Shown: positions 9,173 through 18,027 of the stretch, piece after piece
Position numbering within the stretch: position 1 is the first letter of the stretch
How the letters are laid out: the number at the start of each line of letters is the position of its first letter
Assembly (NCBI GenBank): GCA_018334755.1
Contig: JAGXLI010000015.1
Coordinates: forward strand, 1-35,930
Reading direction: 5' to 3'
DNA: 35,930 nt
From: Thermoplasmatota archaeon
Lineage (GTDB): Archaea; Thermoplasmatota; Thermoplasmata; Halarchaeoplasmatales; Halarchaeoplasmataceae
Notes under the pieces: model-generated
Seen by the model: only the letters and a program-made list of their open reading frames with translations
Told to the model about the DNA's origin: nothing
Databases searched by the model: none
Translations under genes and position numbers: made by a program

Positions 9173-9979
9173 ATGTCCCAAAAGCTAAGCGGAATGGAAG
9201 AAAATATCAAGTTGATAAGGGAGTTCATCTCGGACAAGGTGGAGAAGACCGGAGCCGATGGCGTTACCTTAGGATTGAGCGGTGGTCTTGATTCCACCAC
9301 CGTTCTCAAGCTTTCTATAGACGCTCTTGGAGAGGAAAGGGTTCACGGAATCATAATGCCCGAGAGCGCAAGCCCTGAAGAGGACATGAAGGACGCGCGA
9401 TGGATAGCTGAGAAGTGGGATATCGAATATGACGAGATAGATATCGATCCTATAATGGAAAGCTTTCCCGCGGGTCCAGAGGAAAAACTACCCTATGCGA
9501 ACTTGAAAGCCAGGACTAGAGCCTGTATAGAATATTATATCGCAAATGTGGAGCACAAACTGGTCGTCGGAACGGGCAACAAGAGCGAACTTCTGCTGGG
9601 ATACACCACGAAATACGGTGATAGTGCGGCCGACTTTTTACCTATAGGTGATATCTACAAGTCCGATCTGAGAGACCTAGCTGAAAAGATAGGTGTGCCC
9701 GAACGCTTTTTAGACAAAGTTCCGAGAGCGGGTCTCTGGGAAGGACAGACCGATGAAGAAGAATTGGGACATACCTACGAAGAGATAGATGAAGTCCTCA
9801 AAGGGATAGAAAAACAAGAACCTCTCAAAAAGATCGCCGAAAAGAACGGCGTGTCTAAAGAGACAGTTGAAGATGTAAAAGAGATGATCGATAAGACGGC
9901 ACATAAAAGAAAATTCCCTACGGTCCTAAAGCTGAGAAGCAGAACTGTAGGAAATGACTGGAGAGAATTTTCCCGGTGA
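9173..9979 (+). CDS. nadE: NH3-dependent NAD+ synthetase
   Basis: GLSGGLDSTTVLKL P-loop (SGGxDS), VGTGNKSELLLGYTTKYGDSAADFLPIGDIYKSDL, LWEGQTDEEELGHTYEEID. Confidence 0.95.
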   Translation: MSQKLSGMEENIKLIREFISDKVEKTGADGVTLGLSGGLDSTTVLKLSIDALGEERVHGIIMPESASPEEDMKDARWIAEKWDIEYDEIDIDPIMESFPAGPEEKLPYANLKARTRACIEYYIANVEHKLVVGTGNKSELLLGYTTKYGDSAADFLPIGDIYKSDLRDLAEKIGVPERFLDKVPRAGLWEGQTDEEELGHTYEEIDEVLKGIEKQEPLKKIAEKNGVSKETVEDVKEMIDKTAHKRKFPTVLKLRSRTVGNDWREFSR

Positions 9980-9988
9980 GGAAAGATC

Positions 9989-10531
9989 ATGTTGATATTA
10001 CTTGCGGGCATGCCGGGGGCAGGTAAAGAAGAATTTTTGAAGATCGCTAGGAAAGAAGAGTACGATATCGTCAGGATGGGAGACGTGGTGAGGAGAAGGG
10101 CGGAAAAGAAGGGCATCTCCGAGAAGGACATAGGAACTTTTGCTAACAGGGAGAGAGAAGAACATCATGGAGGTATCTGGGCAGATAGAACTTTGAGTGT
10201 TTTAAAAGAAGATAGAACGGTGATCGACGGCATAAGGAGTCAGAGCGAGGTCAGCATCTTCAAGTCGGAATTGGACCGAGAGGCAAATATAGTCGCAATC
10301 CACGCATCACCTGAGACGAGATTCGAAAGATTGAAGGAACGGGGCCGGGAAGATCTACCTCAGACCTGGGAGGAGTTCAGAGATAGAGACAAAAGGGAGC
10401 TCGACTGGGGTCTCGGAAAGGTCATCGCGAGAGCGGATCATATGATAGTGAATGAAGGTTCTCTGAAAGAGATGCACGAGAAGAGCAGAGAGTTATTAGA
10501 GAAGTTGGAATTGGAATATGAGGATGACTAG
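9989..10531 (+). CDS. UPF0200-type P-loop kinase (dephospho-CoA kinase-like, archaeal)
   Basis: LLAGMPGAGKEEFLKIA Walker A, VRMGDVVRRRAEKKGIS, VIDGIRSQSEVSIFK. Confidence 0.75.
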   Translation: MLILLAGMPGAGKEEFLKIARKEEYDIVRMGDVVRRRAEKKGISEKDIGTFANREREEHHGGIWADRTLSVLKEDRTVIDGIRSQSEVSIFKSELDREANIVAIHASPETRFERLKERGREDLPQTWEEFRDRDKRELDWGLGKVIARADHMIVNEGSLKEMHEKSRELLEKLELEYEDD

Positions 10532-10601
10532 GAAGATCTCTGTTTGAAAAATACAAAAAGTTTATTATACGACTGTGCATTAAAACGGAGCGGTGAAAAA
10601 T

Positions 10602-10769
10602 ATGGTCGTAGAAGTAGATGAAGACACGTGTATAGCCTGCGGAATGTGTGAGGAGGAATGTCCGATAGATGCGATAGTGGTCAATGAAGTCGCGGTTCCC
10701 GATGAGGAGAAATGTGAAGATATAGGTAAATGTGTTGAGATCTGTCCAGTCGATGCTTTGTCCCTTTAA
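10602..10769 (+). CDS. 55-aa ferredoxin; second cluster motif lacks one Cys (Ile instead)
   Basis: Hand translation MVVEVDEDTCIACGMCEEECPIDAIVVNEVAVPDEEKCEDIGKCVEICPVDALSL*. Confidence 0.88.
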   Translation: MVVEVDEDTCIACGMCEEECPIDAIVVNEVAVPDEEKCEDIGKCVEICPVDALSL

Positions 10770-10808
10770 AGTGAGTGCTCCCTAGGCTAAAGCCTAGGGC
10801 ATCCTCAC

Positions 10809-11362
10809 TTATCGGCCAGCAAAGTCTTGTAGAGATGTCTGAGGAGTCGCCGATGAATGGTGTGAATCTTTTTGTATAGCTTCCGTTTCATCAGACTTGT
10901 TAGTGTAGTGATGAGATTGAGATTCTCGAATATAATGTTCCACCTTTTCAGGTGTAATCTCACCAATTGGTCTAAAGTATTTACCTGCTGACCACAGATG
11001 GTTTTCATCATACCCTTTCATTACCTGGAATAACATTCCAGGAATCGAATGAATTTTTTCAAATTCATGTAGAATTCAGGGAAGACCTTCCTTAGTTTTC
11101 TAGAACTTGCGCCCTTCAGATATTGTATAATTTCAGCTATCGATTGTGAAGGGTGGTGACTCAAAAAGATATGAACATGGTCTTCCTCTATACTCATCTC
11201 ATAGATCTGAAAACCGTGTCTCTCGGCAATTTCTAACAAAATGTTCTCCAGTTCTTTTCGAATGTCAGGTCTTTGGAACATCCGAAAACGTTTATAGGGG
11301 CTTAACACTACATGATACAGGCTTTGGCCAAAGCCGTAGCTATATGATTGCATTTGCGTCAT
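10809..11362 (-). pseudogene. tnpA: IS200-like transposase TnpA, frame disrupted near 11020-11070
   Basis: N-part: YGFGQSLYHVVLSPYKRFRMF...EEDHVHIFLSHHPSQSIAEIIQYLKG (HUH = HVH); C-part in another frame: YDENHLWSAGKYFRPIGEITPEKVEHYIRESQSHH (catalytic Tyr region). Confidence 0.75.
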
Positions 11363-11366
11363 TTTT

Positions 11367-11420
11367 CTCGACTCCTGGCGGTTCTTAAAGCGCCCCGCAG
11401 GGGCGCGCCGCCAAGTCGAG
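11367..11420 (-). promoter_or_regulatory. Nested 5'-leader hairpin overlapping the putative tnpA ribosome-binding site
   Basis: ctcgact(11367-11373)/agtcgag(11414-11420), ggcgg(11377-11381)/ccgcc(11408-11412), gcgcccc(11390-11396)/ggggcgc(11400-11406); on the minus strand AGGAG (11376-11372) partly lies in the outer stem, 9 nt before ATG at 11362. Confidence 0.6.
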
Positions 11421-11574
11421 AATGGTTTCATTCACTAAAAGATTTGCTAGAACAGATATTCATCGCCCTGTATCCCGCGACCTCAAAGGTCGGGGAATTA
11501 GGGCTCATGCGTGACTATTAAAAGATAAGAGTAAATTTTTTATACGCTCTCTTCTTCACCCAACCTGTGGTAAA

Positions 11575-11742
11575 ATGGTAGTCGAGATAGATGAAGATAC
11601 CTGCATAGCTTGCGGTCAGTGTGAAGAAGAATGTCCAGTCGACGCACTAACGGTCGAAGAAGTAGCGGTGGTCGATGAAGACGCTTGTATAGATTGCGGA
11701 AACTGTGTCGAAGTCTGTCCCGTCGATGCGATGAGTCTGTAG
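11575..11742 (+). CDS. 55-aa 2[4Fe-4S] ferredoxin, paralog of 10602-10769
   Basis: Hand translation MVVEIDEDTCIACGQCEEECPVDALTVEEVAVVDEDACIDCGNCVEVCPVDAMSL*; both CxxCxxCxxxCP motifs complete. Confidence 0.9.
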   Translation: MVVEIDEDTCIACGQCEEECPVDALTVEEVAVVDEDACIDCGNCVEVCPVDAMSL

Positions 11743-11787
11743 AAGTCTTGGAGGACCTTATCTCTTTTATCTTTTTTATTTTTATCT

Positions 11788-12411
11788 TCATTTATCTGGA
11801 TCTTGGTCTTTCTCTTTGATATACTCTGCTAGTGTTTCCTGTACCTCCACCTTTTCCCCCTCAAATCTTTTCACATCTATTTCGCTCTGGTTTAACATGT
11901 TTTCAGAGAGGGGATCCTTGTATTCTCCATCGTAGATTATCTCATCGATCTCCGAGTTGATGAGCATCTTGCCGCAGACGACACACGGGTAAGTGGTACA
12001 GTACAGCTTACTCCCCTTTATGCTGACGCCTGATACCGCGGCCTGAACGATAGCGTTCTGCTCGGCATGAGCGGCTCTGCACAGCTCATGCCTTCTGCCG
12101 GATTTTACACCCTCACCTTTTTTTGGATAAAAATCTATCTCCTCCAGCATCTCTTCCCTGTCGATATCCTCTTCGCCCTCATACTGGTCAAAGAATATAT
12201 CCATATATGGAGGGTCTATATCACCTCTTCTCATACAGCCCCCCAACTCTTTGCAGTGTGGCAAGTTCTTCGGGGCTCCGTTGTAGCCCGTACTCAGGAC
12301 CTGCTTGTTTTTCACTATCACCGCGCCCACTTTTCTGCGGAGACAGGTAGATCTTTCTGATACCAGATAAGCCATGGCCATGAAATATTCATCTACACTA
12401 GGACGGTTCAT
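11788..12411 (-). CDS. Deoxycytidylate (dCMP) deaminase family protein
   Basis: HAEQNAIVQAAVSG and TYPCVVCGKMLINSEIDEIIY zinc-binding motifs; CLRRKVGAVIVKNKQVLSTGYNGAP. Confidence 0.85.
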   Translation of the reverse strand: MNRPSVDEYFMAMAYLVSERSTCLRRKVGAVIVKNKQVLSTGYNGAPKNLPHCKELGGCMRRGDIDPPYMDIFFDQYEGEEDIDREEMLEEIDFYPKKGEGVKSGRRHELCRAAHAEQNAIVQAAVSGVSIKGSKLYCTTYPCVVCGKMLINSEIDEIIYDGEYKDPLSENMLNQSEIDVKRFEGEKVEVQETLAEYIKEKDQDPDK

Positions 12412-12522
12412 ATGTTAAGGGAAACAAATCCTCATTTATTTTATTTTCGTGACCTACAAATCCGAATCCCAAAAAGATTTATAACTGAATTCACTTTCAA
12501 TTTTTAGTGGAGGAATAAATAT

Positions 12523-15500
12523 ATGCAAACGCCCCGCTCAATTTTGGCTTTCTTCATGGCTATGATATTGGTCCTATCTGCTTTAGGTGTTGGGGGAGCT
12601 TTTTCCCCGGAAGAAGCAGAGGGCTCCGAAATAGTTCTGGTTAGAATGAAAGATCCAAGTGACATACAAAAGATAAACGATTTAGGACTAGAGATTCTGG
12701 AAAGATACGGTACATCCATGCTTGTTAAAAGTGATAGACAGGTAAAAGAATTGTCTGCGGCCGGACTAGATGTGAATCCTTTAGAAAAAAGGACCGTGTT
12801 ATCGGTGAAAGGCCATACATTCGATTTTGAAAAAGAGGAACCACCAGTAAAAGAAGATATGAAGATAGACGAATATGCAGAAGGAACAGAAGGGACTTAC
12901 ATAGTCCATCTATTGGGCCCGGTCGATCCTGATTGGAGAGCACAACTTGAAGATCTAGGTGTGGATGTAATAAATTACGTACCTAATTATGCGTACGAAG
13001 TCAGGATGACTCCGGAAAAGAAAGATCGTGTCGATTCCCTTGACTTCGTCGATTGGACCGGCATATATCATCCAGGATACAAGATAGCGGAGGAGGTGGA
13101 GCGAAAAGCCGAAAAGGTCGACTCTGGAAGTGTTCGGGTAAAACTTGTTGAAGATCCTGATTTTGAAAATCTTAAGGAGATCCAAGATATAGATCCCGAT
13201 GCTGATTTCAGAGAATCAGGTTCTAAGATAGAAACTATACTTGAAGTCCATGATTTCTCTTCGATCGTGAAGATGGCGAAGTTGAAAGACGTTTATTACA
13301 TCTCTCCCTACTATGAACCTCAGCTTTTCTCCGAGGTCGACTCCCAGATCATGGGCGGTGGCGCCTGGGAGATGGACAACGATGATGATCCTGCGACCGC
13401 CTATCGCGAATACGGCGATCACGGCGCTTACATCAACCAATTAGGATATACCGGTAATGATGTCACCGTCACTCCGGCGGATACCGGTCTTGGAGATGGA
13501 AGTACCCCTAACGCCGGTCATCCGGACTTCACGGGTAGAGTGAAAGGAGGACATTCGATGAACCAGAGTTCTCCAGATGACTGGTCGGACGGTCAAAGTC
13601 ACGGCACCCATACTGCTGGTTCCATAACGGGAGATACGTACGACGGAACCGGCACGCAGTACGAAGGTCTAGACGGTAATTATTACGCGGCTCAAGGCCT
13701 CGCTTATGATTCCGACATCTATGCCGTGAAGATATTTGATGACGGGGGCAGTTTCCTAGCGGACGGTCGAGAATACGAGATAGTAGAAGTGGCCAAACAA
13801 AAAGGAGGAACCTATGTACATTCCAATTCGTGGGGCGCCCGAGGAGGCGGAGCCTATGATGAAACGTGCGCCAAGTACGATAGAGCGGTCAGAGATGCTG
13901 ACAGCGATAAAGATGGAAACCAGCCCATGGTGATTACCGTAGCCGCGGGGAACGACGGCCCAGATAAGGAAACCGTAGCTCCTCCATCGGTCGGCAAAAA
14001 CGTCATAGGGATAGGAGCGACCCAGACCTACATGCCCAACTCCGATGATTACGGGGCCCGGGGAGGTTTCGACAATCCAGATAAAGTTGCCAACTTCAGT
14101 TCTCGTGGATATGCAAAGGACGGCAGGGTCAAACCGGATGTTTCTGCACCCGGTCAGGAGATCCTCTCTACCATGACACCCGAGGATACGGGCGGAACAA
14201 GAGGAGGCGCTTCGGTCAAAAGATCTAGCCCGTCAGATGCGGAAACCTCCGACGGATATTCCCCGAGCAGCTTCGGTGGAGGATATGAACCTGACGGCAG
14301 ATATGAATGGATGCAGGGAACTTCGATGGCAAATCCGGCCGCTGCAGGAGCCGCATCGGTCGTAGTGGATTGGTACAAGCAGAATTATCTCTTCAGGCCT
14401 AGCCCCGCGATGGTCAAGGCTCTGATGGTAAATACAGCCCAACCGTTGGAGTACGATCAAGACAGCAACGGAGAGATCGATTACATTCCAAATCTACATG
14501 AAGGTTGGGGAAGGATAGAACTTTCAAAGCTCGAATATCCAAAGGATAATCCGGTCCCATTGAAGGTCGAAGATCAGTCGAGTTTATTACAGACCGGGGA
14601 GGTTGATGAGTATAATATAACTGCTGCGAGAGATGGAAAACCTCTCAATATAACATTGACTTGGACCGATAAGAAAGCGGCGGGCGGTGACGATCCGACC
14701 TTGAAAAACGATCTGAACCTTGAGGTCGTATCCCCGAGCGGAGATATCTACCGCGGCAATGGATTCCCGGTAGATGCCAATGGAAACAGCACCAGCTCTT
14801 ATACGGAACCGAACATCGGAGCTATGCCGCGTTTCGATAATAACAGCGACGATGCGGATGATTTAAACACTGTAGAGAACGTATTTATTCCAGCCTCTGC
14901 CGTCGAAACCGGGGAGTATACAGTAAGGGTCAGGGGATTCAACATCCCAGAAGATGCCAATAATGACGGTACAGCGAATCAAGATTACGCTCTGGCGATA
15001 TACAATGCAAACAATGCCCCAGCAGGAACTCCGCCAGACATCAAGGTCACCACTCCAAATGGAGGCGAAGAATGGAAGGCAAAAACGACAGAAGAGATCA
15101 CTTGGAACACTCAGCCTGGTGACGATCCTATAGATAGTATAGGCCTCTGGTACAGCCTCGATAACGGAGGTACTTGGACCACGCTGGCTACTCTATCCCA
15201 GGACACGGGGAACTACAGTTGGGATATACCCAATGTAGACAGTACTGAATGTTTGATAAAAGCGGGCGTCTCAGATAGCGCCGGCCGGATCACCGTCGAT
15301 ACCAGCGATAGTACCTTTACGATAAATGGGATACCGCCAGCGCCACCAGAGGGTTTATCTGTCGAGCACTCCGGCTCAAATCTTGAGAATAATCGGGTGA
15401 GCTGGAACGCTAGTGCCGTCGATCCTGAGGAAGTAGCACAGTACAACCTTTATCAATCAAAATTCATGAATACCTCCTGGAATAAAATAAAAAGTATAGA

Positions 15501-16155
15501 TGCCAACGGTTCATCTAGTTATGAGTTTGTAGACCAGGGAAGAGGTGATCTAGACGGTACTATCTGGAAATACATGGTCAGAGCTGTAGGCGAGAACGGA
15601 CTTGAAGAAAGTAACAACCTAACAGAGATCGAACCTTCCTCTACGGATATAGAGCTTGACAAAGGCTGGAACTTTGTTTCCTTCGATATCCACTCTTCAC
15701 AGACGGATCTTAACTCAATCTTAGAGGACGATCAGATGGGTATCTCCGGTAACTATGATAAAGTGATGTATTATAACGCTGATGAGGGCGGATGGCAGAG
15801 TTATAGACCTGGCAGGTACGGCCGCTATAATGACCTAGAATTCTGGGACAACACTAGAGGGGTATGGATAAACATGACCCAGGCAGATACGTTGAAAATA
15901 AAAGGAGAGCGGCCGACGACCACTGAGATAACTCTACAGCCCGGCTGGAACATGGTAGGTTATCCCAGCGAAACCGCCGCGGTCGGGGACGTACCTAGTG
16001 AAGTCACGAAGGTCGGATACTTCGATTCGTCTAAAGACAGTAACATAGCCTATGACAGCGATCCTCAGAATTTCGAATTCCAACCTTTGAACGGTTACTG
16101 GCTGTACAACGGCAAAGAGACTACGGTGACTTGGACGGTTAACTATACTGGTTAG
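12523..16155 (+). CDS. Secreted subtilisin-like (S8) serine protease with propeptide-like N-terminus and C-terminal beta/FnIII-like domains
   Basis: Signal peptide; catalytic regions VTPADTGLGDG, SHGTHTAGSITGD, GTSMANPAAAG; C-terminal TPNGGEEWKAKTTEEITWN and LDKGWNFVSF / LQPGWNMVGYP segments. Confidence 0.92.
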   Translation: MQTPRSILAFFMAMILVLSALGVGGAFSPEEAEGSEIVLVRMKDPSDIQKINDLGLEILERYGTSMLVKSDRQVKELSAAGLDVNPLEKRTVLSVKGHTFDFEKEEPPVKEDMKIDEYAEGTEGTYIVHLLGPVDPDWRAQLEDLGVDVINYVPNYAYEVRMTPEKKDRVDSLDFVDWTGIYHPGYKIAEEVERKAEKVDSGSVRVKLVEDPDFENLKEIQDIDPDADFRESGSKIETILEVHDFSSIVKMAKLKDVYYISPYYEPQLFSEVDSQIMGGGAWEMDNDDDPATAYREYGDHGAYINQLGYTGNDVTVTPADTGLGDGSTPNAGHPDFTGRVKGGHSMNQSSPDDWSDGQSHGTHTAGSITGDTYDGTGTQYEGLDGNYYAAQGLAYDSDIYAVKIFDDGGSFLADGREYEIVEVAKQKGGTYVHSNSWGARGGGAYDETCAKYDRAVRDADSDKDGNQPMVITVAAGNDGPDKETVAPPSVGKNVIGIGATQTYMPNSDDYGARGGFDNPDKVANFSSRGYAKDGRVKPDVSAPGQEILSTMTPEDTGGTRGGASVKRSSPSDAETSDGYSPSSFGGGYEPDGRYEWMQGTSMANPAAAGAASVVVDWYKQNYLFRPSPAMVKALMVNTAQPLEYDQDSNGEIDYIPNLHEGWGRIELSKLEYPKDNPVPLKVEDQSSLLQTGEVDEYNITAARDGKPLNITLTWTDKKAAGGDDPTLKNDLNLEVVSPSGDIYRGNGFPVDANGNSTSSYTEPNIGAMPRFDNNSDDADDLNTVENVFIPASAVETGEYTVRVRGFNIPEDANNDGTANQDYALAIYNANNAPAGTPPDIKVTTPNGGEEWKAKTTEEITWNTQPGDDPIDSIGLWYSLDNGGTWTTLATLSQDTGNYSWDIPNVDSTECLIKAGVSDSAGRITVDTSDSTFTINGIPPAPPEGLSVEHSGSNLENNRVSWNASAVDPEEVAQYNLYQSKFMNTSWNKIKSIDANGSSSYEFVDQGRGDLDGTIWKYMVRAVGENGLEESNNLTEIEPSSTDIELDKGWNFVSFDIHSSQTDLNSILEDDQMGISGNYDKVMYYNADEGGWQSYRPGRYGRYNDLEFWDNTRGVWINMTQADTLKIKGERPTTTEITLQPGWNMVGYPSETAAVGDVPSEVTKVGYFDSSKDSNIAYDSDPQNFEFQPLNGYWLYNGKETTVTWTVNYTG

Positions 16156-16241
16156 ACGGACTTGTTGAAAACGGTCCGATCAAAACCCCTTTATGATCTC
16201 TTTTTCTATCTTTTTCCTTCTAATACAGAAGATTCAGGCAT

Positions 16242-16247
16242 AAAAAA
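16242..16247 (-). terminator. T6 tract following tRNA-Arg
   Basis: aaaaaa on the plus strand is TTTTTT 3' of the minus-strand tRNA. Confidence 0.45.
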
Positions 16248-16249
16248 GC

Positions 16250-16323
16250 GGGCGTAGAGGGATTCGAACCCTCGATTTACAGCTTAGGAAGCTGTCGCCT
16301 TATCCAGACTAGGCCACACGCCC
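16250..16323 (-). tRNA. tRNA-Arg (anticodon CCU)
   Basis: Minus strand GGGCGTGTGGCCTAGTCTGGATAAGGCGACAGCTTCCTAAGCTGTAAATCGAGGGTTCGAATCCCTCTACGCCC; acceptor, D (GCCT/AGGC), anticodon (ACAGC-TTCCTAA-GCTGT) and T arms (GAGGG/CCCTC) all form; CCA not encoded. Confidence 0.93.
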
Positions 16324-16343
16324 TTATCGTTTCTTTAGTGGCT

Positions 16344-16473
16344 CGATCTGGCAAAAGTAGGAATCTTTTATTCCTCGCATTTCCAGACTATATTCAAGGG
16401 CATCTCGATGACCTTGAATGTGAGGGGATGATGTCCTTTTTCATCTTCCCCGCTAGGCCACACGCCCAGATCG
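16344..16473 (-). ncRNA. Candidate structured, tRNA-derived multibranched RNA element upstream of tRNA-Arg
   Basis: Closing stem cgatctgg (16344-16351)/ccagatcg (16466-16473) encloses three hairpins: 16359-16364/16370-16375, 16392-16399/16412-16419 (plus 16401-16404/16407-16410), 16424-16433/16442-16451 (one mismatch); contains a 15-nt copy of the tRNA 5' end (16453-16467). Confidence 0.5.
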
Positions 16474-16574
16474 TCTAATCAAATAAAGAGACCCATTAAT
16501 TAAAATTTCTACTTGAACTATCCTTTCTAAGGAAAATACTTACTAAACCCTTCTAACATACTATCAATTGGGTT

Positions 16575-16742
16575 ATGGTAGAACTCGATGAGGACAAAAT
16601 AGGTACTCAAATGGAAAATCTGACCTGTCCTGACTGTGGTAAAGGATGGATGGTCCGCGATTGGGGGGATATGATGGTGTGTCAAAACTGCGGATCGAAA
16701 TTTGAGATAGAGGAACTGATCAAGAATATTTCAGGAGGTTAA
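16575..16742 (+). CDS. 55-aa zinc-ribbon protein
   Basis: Hand translation MVELDEDKIGTQMENLTCPDCGKGWMVRDWGDMMVCQNCGSKFEIEELIKNISGG* with CPDC/CQNC. Confidence 0.7.
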   Translation: MVELDEDKIGTQMENLTCPDCGKGWMVRDWGDMMVCQNCGSKFEIEELIKNISGG

Positions 16743-16894
16743 AAGAGATAAGCCCGCTCCTGATGTCGATGAAGAATCTATCTATATCCTCCGAACGAAA
16801 GACCTAAAAGATCAGATGGATACCTCTACCGACTAAGACTAAAGATAATCTGAAAAAAATAGAAGAGGGTAGCGAGCATTCACGGGTAGATAAC

Positions 16895-17251
16895 TTGGAT
16901 GAAGATAAAAACTGGAAGAGTATAAAAAACAAAGATATAGTCAAATGTTTAGAAGATGAGGATGAGGAGGAACTGGGTGAAGAAGAGAAAGAAAAAAAGA
17001 TGCTCGCTTTAGAAGTCCTGATGAATCTCTATAAGGACGATATAGATTCTAACCAAGATAGCTTTAAAGCGTTTTTTGCCCAGGAACTAGTTTCTCACGT
17101 GGAGGATATGTACGATGAAGATATTCTAGCATCAAGTCTCAGGAACTTGATAAGAGAGAAGGCAGAGCAGGAAAGGTTTTTTGAAAAGCTAGAGAAACGT
17201 GTGAGAGAAAGAGCGGTAAAAAGGATCGAGGATGGATCAGATAAGGGCTGA
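16895..17251 (+). CDS. Hypothetical acidic/charged protein
   Basis: Uninterrupted 118-aa ORF with composition similar to neighbours; start uncertain. Confidence 0.5.
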   Translation: MDEDKNWKSIKNKDIVKCLEDEDEEELGEEEKEKKMLALEVLMNLYKDDIDSNQDSFKAFFAQELVSHVEDMYDEDILASSLRNLIREKAEQERFFEKLEKRVRERAVKRIEDGSDKG

Positions 17252-17277
17252 TCCTTTCATCCTTCTTTCACCTCCTT

Positions 17278-18027
17278 CTAATCCTTAAGATCTTCCTCCT
17301 CTCTAATCTCTTCAAGATCCTCTATATCCCTTAATCCGTTCTTATTCTTTTCTTCAACGTCATGTTCGATCATCTCACCGGTTTCCATGTAAACTATCCT
17401 CTCAGCTATATTACAGGCATGGTCAGCGATCCTTTCAAGATAACGTATAACGAGGACATATTGGGTTCCCTGAGTTATCTTAGAGCTATCCTCTATCATG
17501 TAGGTCAAGACCTCCCTAAAGATCTCATCATACAAGGCATCCACGCTCTCCTCTTTTTCATAGATCTCATCTATGAGCGTTTCGTCCTCCTCCATGAAGG
17601 CCTGAACAGCGAGATCCACCATCTCTATAGTCAATTCTGCCATCCGAGGGATGGAGACCAATTTTTTCATATGTTCCTGGTCTAACATCCTCTTAGATAC
17701 TTTAGCGATATCTCCTGAATATCTTCCGATCCTGTCTAGGTCCGTGATAATTTTAAGGCAAGTGCCTATGATGCGAAGGTCTTTAGCTACAGGTGCCTGA
17801 AGGGCTATCAGTTTCAATCCTTTCCTCTCTATATGCCTATCATAGGCATAAATTTTCTTGTCGAGTTCCTGAACCCGCTCTATCTTGTCTTCGTCCAGAT
17901 CTACCAGGCTATCGATCGCCAGTGAGATGGCTTGAGAGGAAAGATCGCCCATCTCTTCAACCATCTCCTTGAGTTCATCTAGCTCGTGATGATATGATTT
18001 TCGCGTTTTTTGTCCCATCTTTCTCAC
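17278..18027 (-). CDS. phoU: Phosphate uptake regulator PhoU
   Basis: [34 protein letters not shown]..., [36 protein letters not shown]; next to pstB. Confidence 0.92.
   Translation of the reverse strand: MRKMGQKTRKSYHHELDELKEMVEEMGDLSSQAISLAIDSLVDLDEDKIERVQELDKKIYAYDRHIERKGLKLIALQAPVAKDLRIIGTCLKIITDLDRIGRYSGDIAKVSKRMLDQEHMKKLVSIPRMAELTIEMVDLAVQAFMEEDETLIDEIYEKEESVDALYDEIFREVLTYMIEDSSKITQGTQYVLVIRYLERIADHACNIAERIVYMETGEMIEHDVEEKNKNGLRDIEDLEEIREEEDLKD

Larger units (their letters stand above)
10769..11515 (-). mobile_element. IS200/IS605-family (IS200-like, tnpA only) insertion sequence; approximate boundaries
   Basis: Y1/HUH transposase fragments flanked by imperfect palindromes (10769-10810 and 11478-11492) as expected for IS200/IS605 ends; no TnpB ORF. 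Exact ends not determined. Confidence 0.7.

Noticed and set aside
11021-11036. Programmed frameshifting to make full-length TnpA
   Set aside because: Palindromic extra sequence is present at the break, and no intact relative is available to show that frameshifting is used; treated as disruption.
13216-14460. Minus-strand ORFs inside the subtilase gene
   Set aside because: Antisense to a strongly supported protease; no domain evidence.
16344-16473. CRISPR array or simple terminator interpretation of the clustered hairpins
   Set aside because: The hairpin sequences differ from each other, there are no regular repeats and spacers, and an outer stem encloses all of them.
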